This document shows positions 16,426 through 25,126 of a stretch of DNA of 64,000 nucleotides, piece by piece. Below the pieces are notes generated by a model that worked only from the letters and a program-made list of their open reading frames with translations, was not told the origin of the DNA and made no database searches. The position numbers were made by a program, and so were the translations under genes. Origin of the DNA: Oscillatoria sp. FACHB-1406 (GTDB lineage Bacteria; Cyanobacteriota; Cyanobacteriia; Cyanobacteriales; Spirulinaceae); NCBI RefSeq assembly GCF_014698145.1, contig NZ_JACJSM010000019.1, forward strand, positions 43,999 through 107,998. The letters run 5' to 3'. Positions within the stretch are counted from its first letter, which is position 1. Each line of letters starts with the position of its first letter.

Positions 16426-17529
16426 ATGCAAACTTTAACTCAAATTGTCCCGATTCTTCCCCCTGCTGTTGATGGTTTGGGGGATTACGCGCTGAACCTC
16501 GCCCGACAGTTACATCGAGATTGGGCGATCGCAACGCAGTTCATTGTTGCTAACCCAACTTGGGCGGGACGCTCGGAAATTGAAGGGTTTTCAGCGGTTT
16601 GTCTCAGGGAACGCAGCGATCGCGCCCTACAACAAATCCTGCCGAAGGAGGGTTCGATTTTACTGCACTATTCTGGCTACGGCTACGCGCAACGCGGTTG
16701 TCCGAGGTGGTTGGCTACTGGGTTGGAGGAGTGGAAACGAGGATGCACTTCTGAGGGGAAGCGCGCTTTATCCGTTATGTTCCACGAAGTCTATCCCTAT
16801 CGCCGCACGCCCCCCTGGACGAGTTCGTTTTGGCTGTCTGGGTTGCAAAAACAGGTTGCAGCGCGTTTGTTAAAATGCAGCGATCGCGCCTTCACCAATC
16901 GGGAAAATTATGCCCGACTCTTGCGCCAACTCGCCGCCGGAGAGCGAGAGATTCCCGTTTTACCCGTCCCCTCCAATATCGGGGAACCCGCTGTACTTAT
17001 CCCTTGGGAACGACGAGAACGCAGCGCTGTTGTCTTCGGACATCGCAACACGCGATCGCGCCTTTACCAAAACTACCTGCCCCAAGTCCTGGAAACCTGC
17101 CGCACCTTCAACCTCGATACCCTTTACGATATCGGCGTTCCGACTGAAGCGCTTCCCCCTTCAAGCGGCGAACTCAAAATCTTGGCAATGGGCGTACTCA
17201 GCGCCCCCGAAGCAAGCGCCCTCCTCGGAAACGCGACGATCGGCTTTTTGAGCGCCCCTCCCCCGGAATACTTCGGAAAATCTACGGTTTTTGCAGCTTA
17301 CAGCGCCCACGGACTCCTTTCTGTCTTGCCGCACTCTCACCCCGTCGCTGTCGAAGGGTTAGTTGCCGGTCAACATTACTGGGCGTTTGACGGAACAATG
17401 GCGCAGATAACAGCAGAAACCGGACGCGCGATCGCGCAAACAGCGTACACTTGGTATCAAACCCATCCTTTGTCCGCGCAAGCCCAATTTTTCGCTCGTT
17501 CTCTCCTGCTAGACGAACTCGGGGAATAA
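16426..17529 (+). CDS. Glycosyltransferase (GT-B type, family 1/4-like)
   Basis: 367 residues. The N-terminus (QIVPILPPAVDGLGDYALNLARQL) is the acceptor-side start of GT-B glycosyltransferases, with the GLGDY loop. The middle holds SVMFHEVYPYRRTPPW and a C-terminal Rossmann half (VFGHRNTRSRLYQNYLP, then PPPEYFGKSTVFAAYSAHGLLSVL) in the place of the donor-binding EX7E region. The start at 16426 (MQTLTQIV) fits this fold; an upstream in-frame ATG at 16372 would add 18 atypical residues. It probably acts in exopolysaccharide or glycolipid synthesis. Donor and acceptor are unknown. Confidence 0.75.
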   Translation: MQTLTQIVPILPPAVDGLGDYALNLARQLHRDWAIATQFIVANPTWAGRSEIEGFSAVCLRERSDRALQQILPKEGSILLHYSGYGYAQRGCPRWLATGLEEWKRGCTSEGKRALSVMFHEVYPYRRTPPWTSSFWLSGLQKQVAARLLKCSDRAFTNRENYARLLRQLAAGEREIPVLPVPSNIGEPAVLIPWERRERSAVVFGHRNTRSRLYQNYLPQVLETCRTFNLDTLYDIGVPTEALPPSSGELKILAMGVLSAPEASALLGNATIGFLSAPPPEYFGKSTVFAAYSAHGLLSVLPHSHPVAVEGLVAGQHYWAFDGTMAQITAETGRAIAQTAYTWYQTHPLSAQAQFFARSLLLDELGE

Positions 17530-17590
17530 TTGACCGAAAATAATGGGATACAGAGCTACGCCCACTTCGGCAGGCTCAGTGCATCGCTTC

Positions 17591-17830
17591 TAGGGCGGCT
17601 TTTGATGGTAGGATAAAGGCATCCGCCACACAGTCAGAGACTCGCGCCAAGAGCGGAGGAACCTGTCTCGCAATGGGCGTAATTTCCTGGGAAAGTTTTG
17701 GCTCCAAGGGAGCAGAAAGAATTTTCTCATACAGCGGTGGGGCGCATCGCCGTGAATTTTGGTGAGGGTAAAGTCATTAGACTCCCTACGATCCAAGAAT
17801 CCTCGCATCTTTAGGGCGAGGAGCCGTCAA
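17591..17830 (+). ncRNA. Orphan HEARO/omega-like structured RNA
   Basis: A 240-nt stretch with no credible gene but strong RNA structure, in the style of the IscB-associated HEARO (omega) RNAs. Helices seen: GGCGG (17594-17598) with CCGCC (17623-17627); GCTCC-AAG-GGAGC (17701-17713); GGCG-CAT-CGCC (17741-17751); and the 3' hairpin CCTCGC/GCGAGG (17801-17821) followed by CCGTCAA. Conserved-looking single strands include GGATAAAGGCATCCGCC and GGTGAGGGTAAAG. No IscB or TnpB gene follows, so it is an orphan. A cell-wall gene starts only 24 nt later. The class call rests on memory of these motifs, not on a covariance search. Confidence 0.6.
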
Positions 17831-17853
17831 AAGGAATAGTTGACAGCGGACAA

Positions 17854-18780
17854 TTGGGCATATCGCGTTCGAGGGGGGGCGGATTCGGTTCGCTCATTTG
17901 GTGTTTTTCTGCGATAAAAAAAGTGCAACTATCGATCTATCTGACTAAGAAATATAAAAGTAAAATTGTTTTTTTGGTGCTATTTTTAACTATTTTTTTG
18001 AGCATTGTCGGGTTCAAAAAAAATACGATAGCCGAGGCAACAGTATTAGCGCCCGAAAATCAATTTTTGTCTCCCGTTATTCTGAATTCTCTCGAAAGAA
18101 CGATAGAAATCAGGATGCAGGAAACCCAACAAGATAATTTAAATAAATATCAAGGTAAAGTTATTGAAAAGGTTACGCCGAAAACTTCCGACAAAATCAT
18201 TGCTTTAACGTTTGACGACGGGCCAGACGGCAAAACAACGCTTCAAGTCCTCGATATTTTAGGGCGGTATCAAGTTAAAGCGACTTTCTTTCTGATTGGC
18301 GAAAATGTCAAAAAATATCCTTATGTTACTCGTCGCATTGTCGAACTCGGTCACGCGATCGGCAACCATACTTTAACTCATGCTTATAAGGTTATGAGTC
18401 CGGAAAGTGCAGCGCAAGAAATTGAAAAGACCGCAGATGAGATAGCGCAATTTACCCGAAACCGACCGCTTTTATTTCGTCCTCCCTTGGGAAATATGAA
18501 TAATGGTTTGGTCGAGTATGCCAGAAACCACAACTATTTAACGGTTTTATGGTCGATTAACTCCGAAGATTCTGTGGGCTATCCGGGAGTAAATACTATC
18601 GCTGCTAATGTTATAAACCGCGCTCATTCTGGCGGGATTGTTCTCCTCCACGATGCTCCTTGGTATCGTTGGAAAACGATCGCTACTTTACCCACCATTA
18701 TCGAGCGTTTAAAAGCTCAAGGATATCGCTTTGTCACCGTACCGGAATTATTAACCCTAGCGAAAGGAACCCCGAATTAA
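17854..18780 (+). CDS. Polysaccharide deacetylase (NodB homology domain)
   Basis: About 308 residues if read from the TTG at 17854. A GTG at 17923 (VQLSIYLTKKYKSK) is an equally plausible start, and neither has a good Shine-Dalgarno. One N-terminal membrane anchor (KIVFLVLFLTIFLSIVGF) places the catalytic domain outside the cytosol. NodB motifs: TFDDGP (the aspartate pair at 121-122), the metal-binding HTLTH (H172, H176), FRPPLGNMN, and GGIVLLHDAPW with the catalytic histidine. It should remove N-acetyl groups from peptidoglycan or an exopolysaccharide. The gene and its leader are AT-rich compared with its neighbours. Confidence 0.88.
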   Translation: MGISRSRGGGFGSLIWCFSAIKKVQLSIYLTKKYKSKIVFLVLFLTIFLSIVGFKKNTIAEATVLAPENQFLSPVILNSLERTIEIRMQETQQDNLNKYQGKVIEKVTPKTSDKIIALTFDDGPDGKTTLQVLDILGRYQVKATFFLIGENVKKYPYVTRRIVELGHAIGNHTLTHAYKVMSPESAAQEIEKTADEIAQFTRNRPLLFRPPLGNMNNGLVEYARNHNYLTVLWSINSEDSVGYPGVNTIAANVINRAHSGGIVLLHDAPWYRWKTIATLPTIIERLKAQGYRFVTVPELLTLAKGTPN

Positions 18781-18817
18781 TATCGATTAGAGCGTTAGAA
18801 GAGGGCTGAAACAATAA

Positions 18818-20680
18818 TTAACCCCTCGCAATTGCATTTCCGGCAGGAATTGAAGCGATTAACTGACGGGTGTATTCTTGCTGCGGTTCGCGATAAATGC
18901 GATCGGGATCGCCCATTTCTTCGATTTTCCCCTTATTCATGACAATTAAGCGATCGCTCATAAACTTAACGACGCTCAAATCGTGGGAAATAAAGATATA
19001 AGTTAAACCGAATTCCGATTGCAACTCCTTCAACAAATTCAACACCTGCGCTTGCACCGAAACATCTAAAGCAGAAACCGATTCATCGCAGATGATAAAC
19101 TTAGGGTTGAGTGCGAGGGCGCGAGCGATACAAACGCGCTGCCGCTGTCCGCCGGAAAATTCGTGGGGGTAGCGATTCGTCCATGTAGGATTAAGTCCGA
19201 CGCGCTCTAAAAGGTATGCTACGCGATCGCGCCGTTCTTTGCCACTTTTCCCCACCTGATGCACCTCCAACGGTTCCATCACCGTTTTCCCGATACTCAT
19301 GCGCGGATCTAAAGAATTATAGGGATTCTGGAAGACAATTTGCATCTCGCGCCGCAACCGACGCAAGCGTTTCCCGCTTAAATGGGTAATCTCTTCGCCT
19401 TCAAACTCAATGCGCCCTTGCAACGCGGGCGTTAAGCGTAACAGCGTGCGCGCGAGTGTCGATTTTCCGCACCCAGACTCGCCCACCAATCCTAACGTTT
19501 CGCCGGGATACACCTCAAAGGAAACGTTATTCACTGCCATAAAATAGCGCTGCATCTGTCCGAATACGCCGCGCATGGGGAATCCGACGCGCAAGTTTTC
19601 GACGCGCAGGAGTGGGGGACTGTCGGGGGAACGGACGGGCAATTTAACGGTGTTAATCGGGAGGGTTTCGCGCGGCGCTTTTTCGCGAATCGTCCATTCG
19701 CCGTTTGCATCCGTTTCGACTTCCATAAAATCTGATACGGTGGGAAGAACGGTTTCGGTGCGATCGAGGCGAGGACGACAAGCGAGCAAACCTTTGGTGT
19801 AGGGATGTTGGGGATTGAGGAAAATCTCTTGCAGGGAACCTTGTTCGACGATTTTACCTCGGTACATGACGGCGACGCGATCGGCAATTTCTGCGATTAC
19901 GCCCAAGTCGTGGGTGATGAAGATGGCGGAAAGATTGCGGGCGGCGCAAAGTTCGCGCAATAAATCTAAAATAGTGGCTTGAACGGTGACATCGAGGGCG
20001 GTGGTGGGTTCGTCAGCGATGAGGAGGGTGGGGTTACAAGAAATCGCCATTGCAATGGTGACTCGTTGCAGTTGTCCGCCGGAGAGTTGGTGGGGATAGC
20101 GCTTGAGGATGGCGGTTTTTTGGTCGTTGATGTAGCGTTGGATGTCGCGATCTCTAGAGCCACTCTGACCGTATTCTGTCAGATAATTAGCGCGTAATTG
20201 CTCGTCGCTGGGTAGTAGCTTCACTTCTTGCAAAGACGCGATCGCGCGCCGTTTTGCTTCGGAATCCGACACCGCTTGATGCAGGCGAATCGCTTCAGTT
20301 AACTGAAAACCGATATCGAACACCGGATTTAGCGCACTCATCGGTTCCTGGAAAATCATCGCGATTTCGCCGCCGCGAAACTGCCTGCGCCGTTCTTCGC
20401 TTAGCACCACCAGGTTAACCCGTTCGCCCCCTTCCGCCGCCCGAAACTCGATTTCACCGCGAGGAATTTTAGCCGTCGGGGGCAGTAAGCCCATAATCGC
20501 GAGGGAAGTGACCGATTTACCCGAACCCGATTCGCCCACAATTCCGAGGGTTTCTCCGCGTTGGAGTTGAAAGCTAATCCCGTCTACGGCAACAATGGTT
20601 CTCTCGTCGGTTTCAAACTGAACTTGAAGGTTGCGAACGTCTAAAACGGGATCGGTCATCATTAGGTTATGGGAGTTCAC
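18818..20680 (-). CDS. Fused double ATPase of peptide/nickel-type ABC transporter
   Basis: 620 residues containing two complete ABC ATPase domains, as in GsiA/YejF or a DppD-DppF fusion. Domain 1 (about 10-300) has Walker A GESGSGKS, signature LSGGQLQR and Walker B LLIADEP. Domain 2 (about 360-610) has [16 protein letters not shown] and FIICDES. Both end with the oligopeptide-type C-terminal segment ([30 protein letters not shown]). It energises uptake of peptides or similar solutes with permease and binding proteins that are not in this window. A second methionine pair 7-8 codons in (MMTDPVLDV) may be the true start. Confidence 0.9.
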   Translation of the reverse strand: MNSHNLMMTDPVLDVRNLQVQFETDERTIVAVDGISFQLQRGETLGIVGESGSGKSVTSLAIMGLLPPTAKIPRGEIEFRAAEGGERVNLVVLSEERRRQFRGGEIAMIFQEPMSALNPVFDIGFQLTEAIRLHQAVSDSEAKRRAIASLQEVKLLPSDEQLRANYLTEYGQSGSRDRDIQRYINDQKTAILKRYPHQLSGGQLQRVTIAMAISCNPTLLIADEPTTALDVTVQATILDLLRELCAARNLSAIFITHDLGVIAEIADRVAVMYRGKIVEQGSLQEIFLNPQHPYTKGLLACRPRLDRTETVLPTVSDFMEVETDANGEWTIREKAPRETLPINTVKLPVRSPDSPPLLRVENLRVGFPMRGVFGQMQRYFMAVNNVSFEVYPGETLGLVGESGCGKSTLARTLLRLTPALQGRIEFEGEEITHLSGKRLRRLRREMQIVFQNPYNSLDPRMSIGKTVMEPLEVHQVGKSGKERRDRVAYLLERVGLNPTWTNRYPHEFSGGQRQRVCIARALALNPKFIICDESVSALDVSVQAQVLNLLKELQSEFGLTYIFISHDLSVVKFMSDRLIVMNKGKIEEMGDPDRIYREPQQEYTRQLIASIPAGNAIARG

Positions 20681-20698
20681 GCTCAGTCCATTTTAAAG

Positions 20699-20726
20699 GC
20701 AGGGACGTTCAATTGAACGTCCCTGC
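20699..20726. terminator. Palindromic GGGACGTTC element, copy 1
   Basis: A perfect 28-bp inverted repeat whose arms read GCAGGGACGTTC and GAACGTCCCTGC around AATT. It lies just past the stop of the COP23-domain gene and 20 nt before the ABC ATPase start. Closely related palindromes follow two other genes in this window (52391-52419 and 59870-59896), which suggests a mobile terminator-like repeat. Confidence 0.7.
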
Positions 20727-20753
20727 TGTTGGCTATCTAAACTCAGGAGACAC

Positions 20754-21599
20754 TTAACGGAAACGATCCGGATTCAATCGCGCGCCCGAAGGTTGCGAAA
20801 AACCGCCCATTCCCAAGCGTTCGCCCGTACCGCCATCGGAGGGGGCGAGGAACGGACGCAACGGAATCGCACTGTTACTGCTGCGTCCTAACTGCCCTAA
20901 TTGTCCCAGTTGCCCTAATTGTCCCAACTGCCCTAACTGCCCTAACTGCCCGATATTGCCCAAAATCGAGCTATTACCGCCCAAAACCTGACCGAGTTGC
21001 CCTAAAATAGCGCTTCCTGCCTCGCCTGCGGTATAAGTCGTTACGCCCTGAGTGGTTTGTCCGCTATCGGCAACGGTAAGATTTTGGAAAACGCGATCGC
21101 GCGTTGCAATCGGATCCTGTCCCGGCGGTACGGTGAAGACAATCCGACAACTCGGATTAGCCTCCGTCGTCGCACACACCACGTTATAGTTGTTCTCCAT
21201 CCCCGTTTGTAACTCCACCAACCCATCGGGACGGTACGACTCCAACCGCTTGCTAATCGTCTCGCAGCGCGCTTGCGGAGTCCAACCCCCGCCCATCTCC
21301 GTCGGAGTCGCCCAAGGATAACCCTGTCCCGCTTGATTGTCGGGGTTGTACATTACCGTATACTGCCCGTTAACGAATTCGCAAGTGAAGCGCGGATCGG
21401 AATTCGTTGCGCCGTTGTTCCCATTATCAATGACAACATCCGGTCTTTTCTGGTTAGTTTGAGCGATCTCAAAGGACGACTGGGGCAACGTTTGCGCTAA
21501 ACTAACTCCATTGCCGAGTCCGAAAATAACGCCGAACGTTAAACCAATTCCCGTTTTCGTCAAAGTCTTAAAATTGGGGGTGAAGTGGTGCGAATTCAT
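20754..21599 (-). CDS. COP23 domain-containing exported protein
   Basis: 281 residues with an N-terminal signal peptide (hydrophobic core GIGLTFGVIFGLGNGVSLAQ). The COP23 domain (about 65-195) is clear: RFTCEFVNGQYTVMYNP, GYPWATPTEMGGGWTPQARCETISKRLE, NNYNVVCATTEANPSCRIVFTVPPGQDPIATRDRVFQNL, with four conserved cysteines. COP23 was first described as a circadian-oscillating membrane-associated polypeptide in Cyanothece; its function is unknown. After the domain comes a pure run of six GQL-type tripeptide repeats (about 215-235) and a Gly-rich tail. It is transcribed alone and ends at a palindromic element. Confidence 0.85.
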   Translation of the reverse strand: MNSHHFTPNFKTLTKTGIGLTFGVIFGLGNGVSLAQTLPQSSFEIAQTNQKRPDVVIDNGNNGATNSDPRFTCEFVNGQYTVMYNPDNQAGQGYPWATPTEMGGGWTPQARCETISKRLESYRPDGLVELQTGMENNYNVVCATTEANPSCRIVFTVPPGQDPIATRDRVFQNLTVADSGQTTQGVTTYTAGEAGSAILGQLGQVLGGNSSILGNIGQLGQLGQLGQLGQLGQLGQLGRSSNSAIPLRPFLAPSDGGTGERLGMGGFSQPSGARLNPDRFR

Positions 21600-21764
21600 A
21601 GTGAAAGTTCCTCTACGTTCCTAGCAATAAATCAATCGCGCGGACTGCGAAATAAAACAGAAAGGCTTTAAAAGGTTGCAGACGCAAATTCGCTCGTTGA
21701 GGTTCCCACACTTCCGCCGCAACAATGCTACAGCGCTACGCAATTCAGTTAGGATATCGGGTAA

Positions 21765-21904
21765 GGTGGGCAGCGCCCACCAGACAGGACTTTGGTGCGT
21801 TTAGAAACCTACCTTCACGTTTCAAGCTTGTCAATGTAGTAGGGTGGGCAGCGCCCACCAGTCAGGACTTTGGTGCGTTTAGAAACCTACCTTCACGTTT
21901 CAAG
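21765..21904. repeat. Two tandem 62-nt repeats with GGTGGGC palindrome
   Basis: Units at 21765-21826 and 21843-21904 are identical except for one base. Each begins with the palindrome GGTGGGC-AGC-GCCCACC and ends in CTACCTTCACGTTTCAAG. The palindrome also occurs at 7090-7106. The rest of this 351-nt spacer (21600-21950) shows no gene; the frame across the repeats is repeat-derived. Confidence 0.88.
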
Positions 21905-21950
21905 TAGCGCTATAAATTACTCGAGCAGTTTAGCTAGCCAGATTGACAAA

Positions 21951-22790
21951 ATGAATAATCCCGAACAAAACCCAACTTGGTACGAGCAATTTATGGCGAC
22001 TTGTTCGCCCCAACAGCGCGAGAATTTATACGGCACGGTGGCGCAACTTTACGATCGCGTTCGACCGCGCTATCCTGAAAATCTCATTCAGCGTGCCACC
22101 TCCCAACTTCCCCCCAACGCCACAATCCTCGAAATTGGTTGCGGCCCTGGCACTGCTACAGTAGAATTTGCCGAGCTTGGCTATATGATAACCGCTCTCG
22201 AACCCAGTCCCGAAGCCAGTCAACTCGCCCGTTACAACTGCCGCACTTATCCCAACGTCGAAATTCTCACCACAACTTTAGAAGCTTGGGAACTGCAACC
22301 CCAATCTTACGATACGATCGTTGCCGCTACCTCCTTTCATTGGGTTTCGCCGGAAGTTGGCTACCCCAAAATTGCTGCCGCACTCAAACCGCACGGTTCT
22401 CTCATTCTGCTTTGGAATTCGGAAGTTCAACCCCGCGACGAAATTTACCAGCAATTGCGTTCGGTTTATCTCGCCCGAAACCCCGATTTAGCTCGGTTTC
22501 ACGACGAACACCGACAAGAACGCGATCGAGATTTAGCAAAATTCGGCCAAGCAGTTTTAGACTCGGGTTATTTCGACAACTTAAGTTCAGAACAGCAGCA
22601 ATGCCGTAGAACTTATACGATTGAAGACTATCTGGCGCTGTTGCAAACTTATTCACCTTATATTCGCTTGGAGGCTCGAGAACGAGAACTTTTACTCGCC
22701 GATTTGAGAACCGCATTAGAATCGGCAGGCTTAAAAAGCCTACCGACTTCTTTTCTTTCCGTACTCCAGCTTTCGGAATTAAAACATTAA
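21951..22790 (+). CDS. Class I SAM-dependent methyltransferase
   Basis: 279 residues. SAM-binding motif I is ILEIGCGPGTATVEFA, motif II ITALEPSPEASQLARYN, and the post-motif IVAATSFHWVSPEVGYPKIAAALKPHGSLILLWNS resembles the trans-aconitate/ubiquinone-type small-molecule methyltransferases. The start at 21951 (MNNPEQNPTWYEQFM) fits. The same frame continues upstream into the tandem repeats and should not be included. The acceptor substrate is unknown. The gene converges on the CPA2 antiporter gene with a 22-bp gap. Confidence 0.88.
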   Translation: MNNPEQNPTWYEQFMATCSPQQRENLYGTVAQLYDRVRPRYPENLIQRATSQLPPNATILEIGCGPGTATVEFAELGYMITALEPSPEASQLARYNCRTYPNVEILTTTLEAWELQPQSYDTIVAATSFHWVSPEVGYPKIAAALKPHGSLILLWNSEVQPRDEIYQQLRSVYLARNPDLARFHDEHRQERDRDLAKFGQAVLDSGYFDNLSSEQQQCRRTYTIEDYLALLQTYSPYIRLEARERELLLADLRTALESAGLKSLPTSFLSVLQLSELKH

Positions 22791-22812
22791 TCGTTCTATC
22801 GTTAAAGTTTAT

Positions 22813-24936
22813 TCACGAATGGGGTTCCCCAAAAATAACCATCGAACCGTTCAACTTTTTAATCACTTCGGTGGTGACATCGCTAACAGCTAATCCCGCA
22901 ACAGTCCGACGGCGGCGCGAATGCAAAACAACTAAATCAAAATCCTGAACTTCTGTTAGGATGCTTTGCGCCACATTATCGCCAGCAATGCTTTTCACCT
23001 CCATGTGAACTTCTGAATCAACAGAAGCAAAGGCTTGCTTGAGTTTCGCTTCAAACGACTCCAACGGCTCGCGGGACTTACTGTTATTGCGAACGCGCAA
23101 GAGCGTTACCGTCGCTTGATTGGTTCGCGCAAACAGTTGAGCGAAGCGCAGCACTCGTATCGAACTGGAGCTTAAATTTTGAATGGGTACTAAGACGCGA
23201 CGAATATTTTTGGGTTCCTCAAGCAAGCGCACCACGGCAACCGGACAATGAGAAGCCCAAAAGACGCGATCGATTATCGTTCCAAATAAGCGCGATCGCA
23301 ACCGCGTGCGACTCCATCCCATTACCACTAAACTTGCATTACACTCTCGCGCCGCGCGACTGATTCCATTGGTCACATCATCATCAATGCGCATCATCGG
23401 TTTCACGGAAACCCCAAATTCTTCCGCAATTTCTTGCGAACTCTTCAGTCTTTGTTGACTCTCCACAAGCGCATCATTTAGCTGCGGTTCGTCCATATGA
23501 ACGTGCGCTCGCACCACAGACAGTGGAATCAATTCGCCTGCTTCCTGACGAACGAGCATAGCTCCCATTTCAATCAAATCTCGTTGCGTTTTAGGGTTAT
23601 AAATTGGGACGACAACGTGAGAGGCAAGGGACGCTAATTTACTCCTCTGGATTGTGGTTGCTGTCGCCTCTGCTTCACCTTCGGGGAGTAAATTCATTTC
23701 CCCCCAATCGCTCGCAGATTCAGGGACTGACAGTTTTTTAGCAAATCGTGCAGTAATCACAGGGCCGAGAATTGATGTCACCAACATCATCACGATGACA
23801 GTATTAAAAACGCCCTTAGAAATCAGCGTTTCTCCTTCCTTATTCGTCGCTTGATAAGCGACTAAGGCGGCGGCTAAAGTTGCGGCAACCTGGGGCATAG
23901 AAAGCGACCACATCGTTATGGCTTCGTCCCAGCTATAGCGATAAATAAACTTAGGAACTAAAGCGGCGATAAACTTACTTCCAATTAATCCTAAAACAAT
24001 GGCGAAAGTTAACCCTAAGCCTGTCGTCGAAGTAATCGTGCTGATAAAAGTAGGGATGTCTAATAACAAGCCCATTCCAATAAAGAAGAAAGGAATAAAT
24101 AGAGCGCTACCGACAAACTCAACTTTCTCTTTAACCGGGCCATTCCCGACTACTCCATTAATCGCTAGTCCTGCTAAAAATGCACCAACAATCTTTTCGA
24201 TTTGAATCATCTGTGCGCCTACTGAGGCAATAAACACAGCCGCCAAAACAAACAAAAATTGATTGCTTTCTTCATCTCCCGTGCGGCGAAAATATTCCCG
24301 ACCTGCCCATTCAATTCCAAATAAAACGATCGCGGCATACACAGCTAAAGAAATTAGCTGAATAGCAAGGCTCGCCGGTGTAAAGTTACCGCGATGAATA
24401 GAGACGCAAATCGCTAAAACTAAAAGGGCGGAAATGTCGGTAAAAATGGTTGCACCAATCGTTGCCGTAACCGCTTCGTTGCGGACGACTCCCAAGCGAT
24501 TTACAATCGGATATCCGAGTAGCGTATGGGAGGCGAGTAAGGAGCCGATGAGTACCGCAGTATTCCAACTGAAGCCAAATACTCGACCGACAATAATACC
24601 GGCTATCATTGGTACAATAAAAGTTGCCACTCCAAAAGTGAGCGATCTATCTCTTTTTTTGCGAAAGTCATCGAGGTCTATTTCCAAACCCGCAACAAAC
24701 ATGAGATAAATTTTACCGGCATCGGAGAGCAGTTCGATCGTGTCATCTTCATGTTCTAGCAATGCTAGGATATTGGGGCCTAAAATTACGCCAGCCACGA
24801 GCAACCCAACCAAGCCGGGTAGCTTGATTTTTTCAAAAATGGGCGGAACAAACAGCGAAACGAGAATTAGAATGGTGAAGGAAACAAGAGGAGTATCGGG
24901 AATGATAGCTCCCAGTTGTTGTTGAAATTGTTCCAT
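22813..24936 (-). CDS. CPA2 cation:proton antiporter with two USP domains
   Basis: 707 residues. The first 400 form a CPA2 membrane domain of about 12 helices (LPGLVGLLVAGVILGPN, LMFVAGLEIDLDDFRKKRD, SHTLLGYPIVNRLGVVRNEAV, and FTDISALLVLAICVSIH with the ion-site aspartate). Two universal stress protein domains follow: one at about 435-565 (ASHVVVPIYNPKTQRDLI through SLVVMGWSRT) and one at about 570-705 (RRVLVPIQNLSSSSIRVLRFAQLFART). It resembles the cyanobacterial NhaS-type Na+/H+ or K+/H+ exchangers. The USP tail probably senses nucleotides. It is divergent from dusB across a 190-bp AT-rich spacer. Confidence 0.9.
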   Translation of the reverse strand: MEQFQQQLGAIIPDTPLVSFTILILVSLFVPPIFEKIKLPGLVGLLVAGVILGPNILALLEHEDDTIELLSDAGKIYLMFVAGLEIDLDDFRKKRDRSLTFGVATFIVPMIAGIIVGRVFGFSWNTAVLIGSLLASHTLLGYPIVNRLGVVRNEAVTATIGATIFTDISALLVLAICVSIHRGNFTPASLAIQLISLAVYAAIVLFGIEWAGREYFRRTGDEESNQFLFVLAAVFIASVGAQMIQIEKIVGAFLAGLAINGVVGNGPVKEKVEFVGSALFIPFFFIGMGLLLDIPTFISTITSTTGLGLTFAIVLGLIGSKFIAALVPKFIYRYSWDEAITMWSLSMPQVAATLAAALVAYQATNKEGETLISKGVFNTVIVMMLVTSILGPVITARFAKKLSVPESASDWGEMNLLPEGEAEATATTIQRSKLASLASHVVVPIYNPKTQRDLIEMGAMLVRQEAGELIPLSVVRAHVHMDEPQLNDALVESQQRLKSSQEIAEEFGVSVKPMMRIDDDVTNGISRAARECNASLVVMGWSRTRLRSRLFGTIIDRVFWASHCPVAVVRLLEEPKNIRRVLVPIQNLSSSSIRVLRFAQLFARTNQATVTLLRVRNNSKSREPLESFEAKLKQAFASVDSEVHMEVKSIAGDNVAQSILTEVQDFDLVVLHSRRRRTVAGLAVSDVTTEVIKKLNGSMVIFGEPHS

Positions 24937-25126
24937 GAGGTAGATGGCAAAATGACGAGGTGTTGCAATTTTGATTGAAGAGGTAAAAAGATCGAAGAAT
25001 GCGAGCTTTTAGCTTTAAGACTTGAATCTTTTAAAGATTTTTTTCTATGATGAATGAGAGCCTGACCTATTGTAATCTCAAAACGCAGTAAAATTTAAAA
25101 TTAAGTTCTATTAACTTTCTATTTTT

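Noticed and set aside
21725..21907. A 60-codon frame with two copies of QDFGAFRNLPSRFK
   Set aside because: It is only the translation of the tandem 62-nt repeat; the repeat also makes the methyltransferase frame look longer at its 5' side.
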